In this document: positions 34,738 to 47,300 of the stretch, piece after piece
Layout: every line of letters begins with the position of its first letter
Numbering within the stretch: the first letter of the stretch is position 1
DNA from: Citrus sinensis
Lineage: Eukaryota; Streptophyta; Magnoliopsida; Sapindales; Rutaceae
Length of the DNA: 64,000 nt
Assembly: GCF_022201045.2 (NCBI RefSeq)
Contig: NC_068560.1
Coordinates: 36,047,001-36,111,000 of the forward strand
Direction: 5' to 3'
Position numbers and translations under genes: made by a program
The notes under the pieces: generated by a model
Told to the model about the DNA's origin: nothing
What the model saw: the letters and a program-made list of their open reading frames with translations, nothing else
The model's database searches: none

Positions 34738-34747
34738 ATTAATTATT
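34738..34747. repeat. Left target-site duplication of the 600-bp MITE
   Basis: ATTAATTATT, matched exactly at 35348-35357. Confidence 0.85.
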
Positions 34748-35347
34748 GGGTAATTTTTAAAAACCTCCCCTGAGGTTTGGGCTTGTTGCAAGTAGATGGC
34801 GAGAATTGATTTATTTGTAAAAAATCCCCTACCGTCAGTTAAGTTTAACATTGACCGTTAGTTGACCGTGCAAAGACAATATTACCCTTAACAATAATTT
34901 ATAAACGAAAATAACTAAAAAAAAAACCAAAATTATTAGCTATTTTACACTTTTTAAATTATTGATATTTTCTTAAAGTTCTTATAAAAAATTAAAAAAT
35001 CCTCTTTAAATTATTGATATTTCCTTAAAATTCCTATAAGAAAGATAAAATTAAAAATTTAAAAATGAAATAGTTATAATCTTTACCTATAATATTGTAA
35101 ATTTTTAGAATTGACAAGGATAAAATTGTCAAAAAATAGGGTTTGTGCTTTTTGCACCAATAATTTTGGTTTTTTTTTAGTTATTTTCGTTTACAAACTA
35201 TTGTTGAGGGTAATATTGTCTTTGCACGGTCAACTAACGGTCAATGTTAAACTTAACTGACGGTACGGGGTTGTTTACAAATAAATCAATTCTCGCCATC
35301 TACTTGCAACAAGCCCAAACCTCAGGGGAGGTTTTTAAAAATTACCC
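34748..35347. mobile_element. 600-bp long-TIR Mutator-type MITE
   Basis: Terminal inverted repeats of about 190 bp (34748-34937 and 35159-35347) match at roughly 95% by eye, beginning GGGTAATTTTTAAAAACCTC and including TTTGGGCTTGTTGCAAGTAG and GTCAGTTAAGTTTAACATTG. The exact 10-bp word ATTAATTATT flanks both sides (34738-34747, 35348-35357), the 9-10 bp duplication expected of Mutator-like elements. The ~220-bp interior is AT-rich, has no ORF and holds an internal direct repeat (about 34953 and 35005). The highly similar arms suggest either fairly recent insertion or arm homogenisation. Confidence 0.92.
34953..35044. repeat. Internal direct repeat inside the 600-bp MITE
   Basis: The phrase TTTAAATTATTGATATTT, followed by (C/T)CTTAAA.TTC.TATAA, begins at 34953 and again at 35005. 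This is a 52-bp-period duplication within the element core. Confidence 0.7.
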
Positions 35348-35357
35348 ATTAATTATT
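35348..35357. repeat. Right target-site duplication of the 600-bp MITE
   Basis: ATTAATTATT, the second copy of the 10-bp flanking repeat. Confidence 0.85.
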
Positions 35358-36188
35358 ATATAAAAATCTTTTGAATTTATTGTCCATGCATTAATGTCAT
35401 ACAGACTGATATAATATATTATAATTAGTAGTATTAATTAATACTATTATATTACCTAAATGATTTATTTTCTTGTTTATATTTTTAATTAACTAATCAT
35501 ATATATATATATATATATAAAGTTATTTATTTAAGTATTTTGTGGCTCTAAAATTATTCTAAACAAAATGTATTAGGCATATATCATGACAAACATGAAG
35601 TCTAAATTCGTCTTAGAAAGTCATTTTCACAACAAACAGATCCCGTGATTCGACTCCCAAATTCTCTTTTACTTCTGCAAGTTTATTTTTATTTTTCACC
35701 ATTTAATTAGTTAATTTTAATTTCCTTCTAGATGGTTAGCTGAAAGGGTAGTCCCCGGTCTCATCATTTTTTTTTAATTATTATTATTATTATAATATTG
35801 TATTTGTGTGAAAAGAAAAGAAACATTTTGGGTCGTGTCACAAGTGAGGCCAAAGCCACTTGTGGATTCAATTGACCGCAGATTTATTTTATGCAAAGTC
35901 AAGGTTGGAGCCTTGGAGGGTGAGAACCGAGACAGAGATGAAAGCCATACATAATAACTGATGCCGCTCGTGCCGCTCAAGCAAATTAAATAAACTTAAC
36001 CCGGAAATTTTTTTTAATCTTTATAAAATTTTGTTTTGTCAACAACATTGTATCGTCCCATTCCGCCTATGCTTCTTGCGAAGAAGATTCAGACGCAGGT
36101 AGGTTAACACAACACTCTTCCTCCTCACCTAAATCCCCAGAAAACAAATAAAATAAATAATAATAATAATAGTAATAGTAATAGACTA
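35358..36188. other. Intergenic spacer between two transposons
   Basis: AT-rich DNA with a (TA)n run near 35503-35519. No gene or regulatory element can be supported. Confidence 0.5.
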
Positions 36189-36196
36189 ATCGTAAC
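36189..36196. repeat. Left 8-bp target-site duplication of the hAT element
   Basis: ATCGTAAC, identical to 37725-37732. Confidence 0.9.
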
Positions 36197-37724
36197 TAGG
36201 GGTGGGCATGGGTTGGTTTGGGTTGGATTTTAAGTCAACTCAAACCAAACCATAAAAATTTAGATCCAATTCAAATATTTTTAACTCAAACCAAACCAAC
36301 CCAAACCAAACCATTTGGGTTTGGTTTGAATTTTATTATTAAAATAATTTTTATTTTAATAAAATTTAATTATATCAAAATTATAATAATTATTAATTGT
36401 TATTAATTATTAAATTGATATTAAAATATAAAAAATATAGTGGATAAAAATTATAAATTTTACAATAACTTAATCCTTAAATTAAATAATACTAGAAAAT
36501 CAAAATAAAGTTTAATCACAAAAATTATTATTTTTCAATAAATAAGAACGTACACTTTAATAATAAACTTTCACAAACATGACATTAACAATCTAATAAT
36601 AAATTTTGCCACTTGTTATTTATTTAATTATGCAATATTTGTTTTTATTTATCGTTTTGGTAGTTTTGCGTTATGTTGTCTACTTATATGTTTAATTTTA
36701 GGGAGATTGCCAGTTTCCCCCCTACAGTAATCAACATATATTATTTTTTCCCCTTCTGCTTTTATAATGGCCAAAAACTCCTCTAATAGTATAAGTTTAC
36801 AATATTACCCTTATTTTCAACTACTCTTTTATTTATATTTATTCTAAATTAAATAAATCACATGAATAGAAACTAAATAAAAAATAAAGCATTAAAAATA
36901 AGAAATATTTGTTTTGATATGAACAAAAAAATTAATAATAAAATTTTTTTATACTTATTTATTTTTGAAAATTTTCTTATAATAAATATATAAGAACGTT
37001 ATTAGTCAAATGATAAAAAAATTATTATAAGAAAACTTGATTGACAAATAAAAATTTATTATAAGATAAATAATAAAATATTTTACCTATACTTTTTACA
37101 TTTAATTTTAAAATATTACAAAATATTTATTATAAGAAAATGTTCACAAAATAAATAATTACAAGAAAAAATTTTATTATTAATTTTTCTACTCATATCA
37201 AAATATATATTTCTTGTTTTAATACTTAATATGGGCATTACATTCAATTATTAACCAAAAATTAGCCGACATCTAGCATATCGGACCTAGTCCAAGCCGA
37301 ATTATTATTGATCATTAGTAGAGTCTCCTGCTCTTTCTATGATGATCTTTCTATGTGGGAGGAATTATTTTTGTAAATAAGAAAAAAAATTTATGTTATT
37401 TACAACAATATTTATTTAATATAAATTTATTTTTACTGTTATTTTTATTTTCTAACTGTTGACAATTAATCACGCCGTAAAAAATTTAATGGTGGTCTTT
37501 CACTTATTTGTGTTAATTTATTTTGTTTTCATTTATTTCATTTAAAAATTTAAGTGTTGGGATTTTATCCATAACCCATGGATAAACCATACCCAAACCA
37601 TAATGAAATAGTTTTCTACATAAAACACACATCTAACCCATTTTAATAATTTACCCAACCTAAACCATTTAATTTGGTTTGAGTTTGGATAAATCTATGG
37701 GTTGAGGGTTTATGCCCACCCCTA
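36197..37724. mobile_element. 1.5-kb non-autonomous hAT-type transposon
   Basis: The ends are perfect 13-bp inverted repeats, TAGGGGTGGGCAT at 36197 and ATGCCCACCCCTA ending at 37724, of the form typical of plant hAT elements. They are bracketed by the exact 8-bp word ATCGTAAC (36189-36196 and 37725-37732), matching the 8-bp hAT target-site duplication. Subterminal zones are rich in CAAACCAAACC / GGTTTGGGTTGG words, a usual hAT pattern for transposase binding. The interior is extremely AT-rich with no transposase frame, so it must rely on an element elsewhere. Confidence 0.92.
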
Positions 37725-37732
37725 ATCGTAAC
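37725..37732. repeat. Right 8-bp target-site duplication of the hAT element
   Basis: ATCGTAAC. It lies about 390 bp upstream of the DUF1645 gene start, so the transposon abuts that gene's promoter. Confidence 0.9.
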
Positions 37733-38018
37733 AGTAACGACCGAATTTAAATGTTGAATAAAATAAAACCCACCCATGCGAAAGGAAACAAAAAATGATG
37801 GACCCCACGTTGCGTCGTTGTGTGTGAGCAGCTAGCTGAGAGAATTGACGAGTAAACACATATTTTGCAAAAAAGTATTAAAAGGCGGCTTCATTTTGGT
37901 GTTAATGGTCAACAATCTCTACCGCTCTTTTATCCTCATTCCTCAAAACACCCCGCCCTTTCTCTTCACTTTCCTTTCAATTATTACTATTATAATAATA
38001 ATCATTATTATTATTATT

Positions 38019-38028
38019 ATATATAAAT
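38019..38028 (+). promoter_or_regulatory. TATA-like box of the DUF1645 gene
   Basis: TATATAAATA lies about 90 nt before the chosen ATG (38118), just after an ATT-rich microsatellite (about 37979-38020). The distance fits a TATA box with a leader of about 60 nt. Confidence 0.5.
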
Positions 38029-38117
38029 ATAAAAAGAGAGTCTCCTCCTTTAAATTGCTGAAATCATTGAATCAAACCAAAGCGTGCAAAAGGGCAGGCA
38101 GGCAGGCTAGGGTAGAG

Positions 38118-39236
38118 ATGGAGATAGTGATACCTCGAGCACAGGGACCAGGAGGCATGGAGTTCGATTTTAACAGCGCGAGATCAAGTCCGCAGCCGAG
38201 CGCTCCTTCATCCCCAAGACGTTTCGGCCAATACTACTACACCAGCGCCCCTTCGAGTCCCTCTCGCATTTCTGAGTTTTATCAGGAATTTGATAGCTAC
38301 TTCATGATGAATAATAATGATAACGACCATGATACCAGCAGCAGCAGCATCAATTCTTCGTCGATTCCTTTTTCCTGGGAAGAAAGGCCTGGTACTCCCA
38401 AATCTAAATCCCCGAGATCCCCGAAAGAAGATGATTTCGCCTTCAATTTCAGCTTCAGCGCGGAGCTGGAGCAGGCCTCGCTCACAGCTGACGAGCTCTT
38501 TGACGGCGGTAAAATCCGCCCCCTCAAGCCTCCCCCAAGATCACGGGCTGACGAGCGGGCTGGCCAGAGAAGTCCCCTGCTTTCTCCGAGATCGCCGAGA
38601 TCATCCCTTAATCCTATTTCGCATGGCAAAAAGATTATCCGCGAAGCTTTTTCACCAAGAAACAAGAAGAAAGCCGAACCGTCTGCCGTCCAGACCCAAA
38701 TTAAAGCAACAGAACATGAAAGAGAAAGAGGAAGGCAAAGACGGAATGATTTATCAAGCGGGAGCCGCAGGGCCACAAGATCGCTGTCTCCATACAGGGT
38801 ATCTCAATATCCATGGGAGGAAGAGCAGCATCAACAACCGCCACCCGTCAAGCAGCCTTCGGTTAATTCAAAGCCGCCGCCGCCGCCGCCGCCTCCTGCT
38901 GCTGCTGCTGCTGCTGCTTCTTCTACAAAGAGTTCTTCAAGAAAATGGAGATTCACGGATTTTCTACTGTTCCGAAGCGCATCCGAGGGACGGGCAGCAG
39001 ATAAAGATCCCCTCAGGAAGTTTTCAGCTTTCAAGAGGAACGAAGACACGAAGAATACGAGTTCCCGCCCAACCGATGGCTCCGGTTCGGGTCGCAGAAA
39101 AGGACCGGTTTCCGCTCACGAGTTGCATTATACTAAGAATAAAGCTGCTTCTAAGGATTTGAACAAGAAAACTTTCTTGCCTTACAAATCCGGCATCCTG
39201 GGTTTCCACGGACTTGGGGCTTTCTCACGTTCCTGA
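38118..39236 (+). CDS. DUF1645 family protein (intronless)
   Basis: A 372-aa plant protein of unknown function, likely intracellular and largely disordered. From the ATG at 38118 it begins MEIVIPRAQGPGGMEFDFNS. Ser/Pro-rich blocks SAPSSPRRFGQYYYTSAPSS follow, then FSWEERPGTPKSKSPRSP and the family core ELEQASLTADELFDGGKIRP (about residues 118-137). Later parts are basic and Ser-rich (SGSRRATRSLSPYR), with a run of eight Pro and seven Ala encoded by CCG and GCT triplet repeats (38875-38916), and a conserved end SGILGFHGLGAFSRS. The frame stays open 5' to 37845, but homologs start at MEIVIP and a TATA-like box falls between, so the longer start is rejected. Some relatives are annotated as calmodulin-binding; I see no proof here. 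Confidence 0.85.
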   Translation: MEIVIPRAQGPGGMEFDFNSARSSPQPSAPSSPRRFGQYYYTSAPSSPSRISEFYQEFDSYFMMNNNDNDHDTSSSSINSSSIPFSWEERPGTPKSKSPRSPKEDDFAFNFSFSAELEQASLTADELFDGGKIRPLKPPPRSRADERAGQRSPLLSPRSPRSSLNPISHGKKIIREAFSPRNKKKAEPSAVQTQIKATEHERERGRQRRNDLSSGSRRATRSLSPYRVSQYPWEEEQHQQPPPVKQPSVNSKPPPPPPPPAAAAAAASSTKSSSRKWRFTDFLLFRSASEGRAADKDPLRKFSAFKRNEDTKNTSSRPTDGSGSGRRKGPVSAHELHYTKNKAASKDLNKKTFLPYKSGILGFHGLGAFSRS

Positions 39237-39237
39237 A

Positions 39238-39240
39238 TTT

Positions 39241-39276
<36 letters not shown>

Positions 39277-39278
39277 TC
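39238..39278. repeat. (TTTC)n microsatellite directly after the DUF1645 stop
   Basis: About ten TTTC units begin two bases after the TGA at 39234-39236, so the repeat would lie at the start of the 3' UTR. It is likely length-polymorphic. Confidence 0.92.
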
Positions 39279-41336
39279 ATACCAAATTAGTTATTTTTAC
39301 ATATAAATATTTTTTAGTTGTTGTAAAGATAATTTGTTGTTTCTTTTTATAATTGTAGAGCTTACATGATGAACAAATTGGTCTTGTGACTAGTTCCATG
39401 ATTATTGTAATCTTTGATTCATTTTTACAAATCATATATATTTTGCCCAGCAGCAATATCTGGCAAATTCTATTACTTCAATAAATTTCATTAGTGTGTG
39501 ACTGCACGCTAATCTTGGACGTAATCATTTAAGATGTCTCTACTTTTTTTTATTCATGATCATTCTTTGCGCCCTTAAAGATGATATAAACCGGGAAAAA
39601 GTAATTTCGTCAAGCACATGGAAAATTAAAACTTAATCACATGGACTCCCTCAGAAGAAACAAAGACAGCCCATCAGGTATCACCTACCAATACAGTATA
39701 TTGTGTTGTATTGCTGATAAAAAAATAATTAAAATAGTTGAGGGAAATGCGAATTGAAAGATGTGGTGGCCCACATCCTCAATAAACATTAATGACGCTA
39801 TAATTTACAAGATTATATTATGAATAAAGGATCAGGACTCAACTGCTTGCTACAAAGTCAAATAATTAACGGAACAGCGTAACATCTGTCACCGGTACCA
39901 TATTAAAATATTTATTGAACAATTATTAAGGAATAAGCTGGATTTTGGATAGATATGAACTTGCATAAAAATATCAATCTTAGTTGCAATAATCTTCTTT
40001 TACGATACCGGAAACAAAAAGGTTTTATTTAAACAAATTGTCATTGTCAACTTCTAGAAGTAGGAAGGCTTGATTTGATTGGCATGATTGCATTTGTGTT
40101 TCTTGAATGATGAGATGATACAGGGCCTTCCAAGTGAAGACAAATGACAAAATAATTGGTAATTACCCAAACAAGTTATTGTCAATTATGCTTCATTTGA
40201 TATTTTGATATCGTGGCTTTGAAATTATAATTGTTCGTAGAATATATCTTCTGGTTGTTAACTAAAAGCTCACGAATATTTAGTAAAACCATTAAATAAA
40301 AAAGAGAAAAATCACACACCTCTAATTAAGAAGAATATAACTATTTTTATGATAAAATTAAAAGGATAACATACATTTATTTCTTAGAAAAAAAATCAAT
40401 TTTGTTGGAAAACAACTTTATATTTGTTCACCAAATGCTTTAACAATATTTTTTATGGCACGATCACATATACCAAACAAAGCCTTGAATTACAATAAAA
40501 ATTCAAAATGAGTAGTTCACAATTAGACTATAAAGTTGTATCTCACAACAACTGATGGCATACTTACTCAATTAAAATACTTTTTTTAGTTTATATTTCA
40601 ACTCATATGACATCCATTGGTTGAATGAATTGTAAAAATAATATATTAATAATTGGTAATAAATCAATTAAACCATTACACAAACGCAGCATTCTTGTTC
40701 AAGATTTAAAGTGTAATTTTAAGGGCCCATTTAGCTTAGCCACCAAGCAGCCGGGCTAAATGGGGTTTAAAAGACCCGCTAAATTTTTTAGAGTGGTGCT
40801 ATTGGCACACATCGGAGCCCTAACATCCTCTTAAAACCCCTTGTTCCTTTTATTACAAGTGCTAACCTCCCACGAGAAAACAAAAACCGCCCCAGATTCC
40901 CACTACTGGGTGGGATCACAAACAAGTTTATTACCATAAGTGGAAGGGAAAATCTTACTAATACCACAAGGTTCAATCGAAATTTAGCAAAAAACTATAA
41001 AATTCAATATAATGTAGTTGACATAACAGGAACAACTTTTATTGGTTATTAAGAGTCTATAATTCACACACAACATAGTAATATAATCCACCTTCAGGTT
41101 TTAAGAAGTACCAGAGACTAGGTTAAATGCATTCCACAATCCTGTACTCATTTTTCCCAGCTTTCTGAAGCTCTCTGCGAGGTAAACATTCACGACCTTC
41201 CTGGAAAGTTAAAAATTGATTGCTATAATATATGATTAAACATAACAAAGACATTAGTAGTTGACTAATTATTAGCACTTCATTCATACTGGAGCAGTTA
41301 CTAGAAATACCAAAACCAGATATACATACTAAATGC
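39279..41336. other. Intergenic; convergent 3' flanks
   Basis: This is DNA between the DUF1645 3' end and the minus-strand peptidase stop codon. It is AT-rich; the few open frames show no family signature. The two 3' UTRs must lie here. Confidence 0.55.
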
Positions 41337-44300
41337 TCAGTCGAAGTTATCAATTTTGATTGGGATAATCTCATCTGCAACATCAAAGTGTCCAACCACT
41401 CGTGCGAAAAACACCATTTGTTGTTCAAGAGTGAACTTAATGTTCTCAGCCTGTAAAGCAAACAAGGGCAGTGAGAATATACCCAGATGTAAAGAGAAGC
41501 TTGTAATTGGTTATCCCGTAAAATAGTAAATACCTTCCGGAATCCATGTTGTTCTCCTTCATACTCCACAAGAGCAACAGGTAAACCATTTTCCTTCAGT
41601 GCCTTGTAGATTTTACGAGCTTGATCAGGGGGTACAACCTGCAAAAAGTACAAGATATCAGAATAACCCAAAACCTTTTATATATTACACAAATAAAAAA
41701 GAAAACAATTTGATCACATATACATATCAATATTTACTTATTAACCCAAGAAGATTATAGAAAACCAGCTGAAGTCTATTTCAATATCCAATCAAACGTG
41801 ACTTGTAGATGGAAATATTTGAACCGCAAGCAGGACGGCACAGAGATGAAAAGTAACCATAATTTAATTTATACCTTGTCTTCCAATCCTTGGAATAAAA
41901 TTATGGGGCAAGAAAATTTATCAACAAAATTGATTGGTGACTTCTCATAGTAGTCCTTTTCACTTCCTGCAACCCACCAAGAAAACATCACCGCCGCATC
42001 ATGGAGTAAACAGGACAAAAGGAGAAAAAAATGATATATTATGTGTGTTTCTATTTTAATTACCAACAAGATTGTCAATATAACGAGATTCAAATTTGTG
42101 AGTTTCTGCCCTCAACATGCTCAAGTCAGCAACCTGTCATGAATGAAACACTGTTAGTTTCCTATTTAATAGAGGATATTGCCTTTTATCATTTCTTGAA
42201 ATTACACAAACATAAGTATATAAAACCTCAAATAATAATAATAATACATCAAAAAATGGAAAAATATACACATCAATGAGACATGGCAAAGAAACATCAA
42301 AGAGATTCTGAGGAGCCACTGCTAGTTTTTGTAGCCTTATTGGTAGCAACCAGAGTAACAGACTAATGCCCTAGAGGGTCTCCATGCATTTGAATCGCAT
42401 AACTCAGCTACAGAAAAGATAAAAACAGGCTAAAATGAGATATCTCAATACAGGATTGAGGCACTGAGGCATTGAGCTCATCACAGCATGCTATCCTTCA
42501 ACTAAACACTAAAACACCCGCTATTAAATTGTATGCCAGATCAAATCCTAAATAGACCTAAATAAACATTATTCATGATGTTGTATTCAGATCCAAAAAT
42601 TTTATGAGGGCTAAAAGCATGTTAATAGTTTGACTAGGTTGAACCAGAAGTCACAAATTTCTTTTCAAACTGGAAGATGATCTATCAAGTCTAGACACTA
42701 ATTTTATAGCAGAATCAATTTCAACTGCAAACTGACTTAGAGAACATAAAATGATTATATTAAGGAAAGAAACATGACCTAGACAACATTACACACAAGA
42801 GATACTCCACAATTCTTCAGAAATTATGACTGGAATACTTACACCATACAAGGAAGCACCAGCCTTAAATGTGTCTCTAAAAGCTAGAGCAGCTAAGGTT
42901 GTGTAGCCACCAGCAGAGCCACCGGTAATACATAGTCGCTTTTCATCTGCCTTTCCACTGCCAACCTAGATGAAAAGATGCATATTAACATAAACTGAAC
43001 GGTCCCAGGAAGCCTATATGGCAAGAACATAACAAGAACTGAAGGAAAAAAAAATGTAATTACCAAAAATGTAGCACAGCTGCAACAATCATTAACATCA
43101 ACAATTCCCCAGCGCCCCAAAAGCCTTTCCCGAAATTCTCTGCCATAACCTGACATGTTCATGCATGTCACCCTCATCAAGTGATGAAATACGTTGAACT
43201 AATATAAATTTCTTCAACATGTTGAAACATTGCAGTAAAGAACATGCTGAACTGAGAAAGGGACTTCAAACAAATATACTGGTTGAGGGTACTGAGGACA
43301 AACCAGTGCTTCCACCATAATTCACATCGACAAATGCCCAGCCTCTACTGGTCCAATATTGGATACTTAGGTTTAAGATCCCACGTGCTTCACTTGTAGG
43401 TCCTCCTGCCGTATTTAAACACTATGTCACCATATATAAAGTCAATATACAAATGAGATTGCCCTTTCATAAAAAAGAATGCTAATTCTACCATAGACAG
43501 AGAGGGAGAACTTTGGGGCCTTGACAATTTAGCAATTGCTGAGTCTATTAAAGGAAAGCAACTAGGCATTTTAATTTTCTTGATTTCACTTCATCAAAAT
43601 GAATTTCTAAAGACCATATACTCAAAAAGTTTGCAGCAATTTATGGCCATAAATAGACAGAAACTCTTTCTTATTGCAATAACTTTGGTTGCAATTTCAG
43701 TTAGCATTATTCGCATTCCTTAACCGAAACCTTTATTAATCAAGTATACACCAGCACATACGAGAGATGTGAAAGATAATGTTCACATTTTCTCAGGACA
43801 TAACTCCTTCTGACTCTTCTGTTTTATTCTATCATCCATAAGGTCTTGCAGTTCATATTTCACATTTACACAGCTTGCTGCTTAAACATAAAACTCTATT
43901 GCACAAACACAGGCAGGTGCAGTCCAAACCAGGACACCAATGCAAGGGCAAAAATCTGACATAAGTTGTAGGGAACTGACAGAGAAACCATAACATAAAT
44001 TATGATGCATATAAAGTGACAGATACATAAATACTGCAGCGATAAATTCCCTACACTTGCACGAAATGTCTCCTTTTGTTGTGTTAGCTTCAGATGGTAG
44101 GATGAGTCCTACAGCTACAACCAGTAAATAAAAAAAAATGTTAAGCTTGTGAACAAACCATGACTTTTCACTAATAGTGGAGGCTTTTCTTCTGGACTAG
44201 CCTGGTAGATAGGATTAGATGGTGGATAATAGTATGCATATGCCTTTTGACCAGGAACTTCTGTTGGGAATTCAATTAACTCTGGCAAGCTGAAGTAGGA

Positions 44301-47300
44301 CTTGTACTTCAAAGTATCTGGTGAGGAAGACCAAACAACCTTGAAATCGACAGCTTTTAATTTATGGTCATCCAACGTCACCTACAAAGACCCGAAAAAA
44401 AGTGACTGCTAATATCAGTAAATATAATCTTTTAATGCTATCATTTGATGATATTTTGGAGCTGTAAACAAAAGTCAAATCATCAAATAAGAAGCAAAAG
44501 CAGGTTCCAGAACCTTAGCCACTGATGACGGCTCAACACCAGATGCTCCTTCAACAAACAGGCAATCATTTCCTAAAGTCTGCACAATTAGTTCACATCA
44601 TAAAAACCATCATCATGCTTCTCAGTGATGAAACTCTTTTAATGCTATAAAAAATGACAGGATAAGGTTTTTTTGAACATACAATGTTATCTATATCAGT
44701 GAAAGGAATATCAAGCAGAGATAGGGAATGCCCAAAGTCATCCAGAATCCCAAGGTATGACCTTCCGTTTTGCCTGCATCAAAACATAAAATACTTTTAT
44801 GTACTAAAAGTCACCATAACTTGCAAGTGAAAAGTGTGCATGCACTCACATAAGCGTGCGACAACATAAATTAAAGAGCCTAACAGCAATTACTTTCTCA
44901 AGTTTACCTGTAGCTGCAAGCAATTAAGTTCTTTTCTCCATGGCTTTGAATAATTTCATAAGAATTAATGCCAAAAACCCATAATGGTCTTGAAAACTCA
45001 GCATCCAGGGAATAAATTGCTAGTACCTCATTATTGGATTCAATCTGTTGTAGGTAGAGAAAGTCAAGTCTCATGGAAAAGTAAATCATTCAAATTATCA
45101 AGGATGTTCAACTGCATGACCACATTCAAGCTGTGTGACTGCGGTGCATGAAAAGTATAAAGAAGACCTAAAAAATTTATGAAGCTGTGAGCTTTCTACA
45201 TATTATACTTTAACCGCACTCTCATATTAATGTGAGACCCTTCTCCTTTAATTAAAAAAAAAAAACACCATACGAGGTAAAATTGAGCTGTAGAGTTCAA
45301 CTACTATAATACTGAAAACGTCAAATAATTGAACTTACCCACTTATGGAGATTCCAAAATCCATTCTTTCTATCAGTAACAAAAAAAAGTTCACCTGCAT
45401 AAATACAAAGATAAACATTCAGATATGCAACAAATTAAAACTATAGAGATAGCCAATCTAGCAATATTTCTTACTTGGATTCTCATATGAATTGTCATAC
45501 GTGGCATCTGATAACCATCATTGTCCAATAAAACCAACACAAGTTTCCCAAAAAAGTGGAGGATCCAAACAAAAAAGAAATAAAATAATAACCAAATCCC
45601 CAGCATGAACTAGGATTTCAATATTTTTCTTGGGTCCTCTACTAAATCTCAACGTTGACTCAGTTGAGTTGAGTTAACAAGAACTAGGTGGTAAAGGAAG
45701 TTGGTGCCAATGTTGTTTAATGGGTAGTTAACCATACAGAAATTTGATCGAAGAATTAGATGCATCTACCCAGCGGCAGAGATTTCACATAAATTACTTT
45801 CAGTAATATGTATTAAATGACACAGTGTTACCCTTAGCCCCACTGACTAACATCAGCAGTTCAAACTTAAGCACCTTTGGAGGACCACTTGGGTTCAGTC
45901 GGAGACTCCACAACTGTAGGATCAAAGCCAGCAACACAAACACGTTTGTAGACATCTCTGTATTATAGCATTAAAGAATTAATCCAATTTATCAAAGATA
46001 AATATATAGAAGTCAGATAAAAAGCACAAAAGTTCAAGAGTTCAGGGAGTCTATAAAACCAAATAGGAGAAAAGAACAACTGTGGGAGTAAGCAAGAGAA
46101 GGCATTTCAAATATAAAAGACTCCATAAGGCTACATATGAAAATATGTCAAGTGATCAACTACCATAAGGAAGTTCAACATAATTAGCTAAAAGGTGTGT
46201 CACATTTCTAGTTTTCAACCGAGTTCTCTAAATCCCGTTTTCATGTCTCAAAAAAAAAAACTTATATATTAGTGACTTATATCATTTTAATAATAAAACA
46301 TTAAACAAAATTCTGGTAACTGTTCAGTAAGGTTAGTAAAGTACGGCTATGCAATCATAAAGAAATCTGCTCGTAGAGAAATCTGCTCACCCATTTTCGG
46401 AAATATAGCCAACCCAGAGTTCTGCTTTATCCCATGGCATGTTCGGATGGTGCCACTCAATCCATGCCATCCGTTCACCTCGTGGATCCATACGTGGAAA
46501 GGCGTAGAAATCACTGCCGCTTACTAAAACTTTTGGTTCTGAATGGAATATGGTGTGCGCGAGAGAGAAGCCACAGAAATCATTCCTCATTAGTGGTGAA
46601 AGCAAGACAAAAATAACATTAAACAGTACAAACATAATCAATCATAAGGAAAATCCCCGTGAAACCTAAATTGTGCCACATCTTGTACCTTTTTCTAAGT
46701 CCTCTTTATATCAAGTGCTAAGATCCTAACCATCAACTTGTTGGTCATCATTGCTTGCTTTATTAAATTATGCATCACACAAGTCTTAATCATGGATTCC
46801 TTTTTAACTGGAGTAGGGTTGGGTGTTCATATGTCCAACATATCTTCACATGAAAGAAACAGTTGTCAACTGCTTTCTAAGAAATTTCACCTTGGATATT
46901 CTGGCCATTGAGGCCTATGGCTACAATTTCTGTGGTTGAGTTTAAAGCATCTTGACGACGATCTGCCAAATAGACATAAATAAATAAATGCTTTTCATAT
47001 AAAAGAAAATAGATAACCCGAACATCAGCCTTCAGAGATTAACAAAACCGCGGTAATCTACCTTCTCTTACGGTAACATATCGGTTAAAGCGAGGGTCAA
47101 AAATTCCATCAGCATAAGACACAAGTGGTTCACCATAATCTGGTGTAATTGGTAGAGGAGAAGAATCTGCTCACACAAAAAATAAAAAAATTAATTAATT
47201 AATTAATGTGCACCAAAAAATTGCTTCATGATTGATGATTCCTTAAAACGGTATGACCTAGAATTGAGCACCCATGGACATTATTAGGTCCTCCATCAAT

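Noticed and set aside
37845-38117. 5' extension of the DUF1645 open frame (would give 463 aa)
   Set aside because: The extension is low-complexity (Ile/Tyr/Lys run from an ATT repeat), contains the TATA-like site, and the family begins at the MEIVIP start at 38118.
38297-39209. Long minus-strand and +2 frame ORFs over the DUF1645 gene
   Set aside because: They are shadows caused by repetitive, GC-richer coding sequence; their translations (poly-Arg/poly-Leu) match no family.
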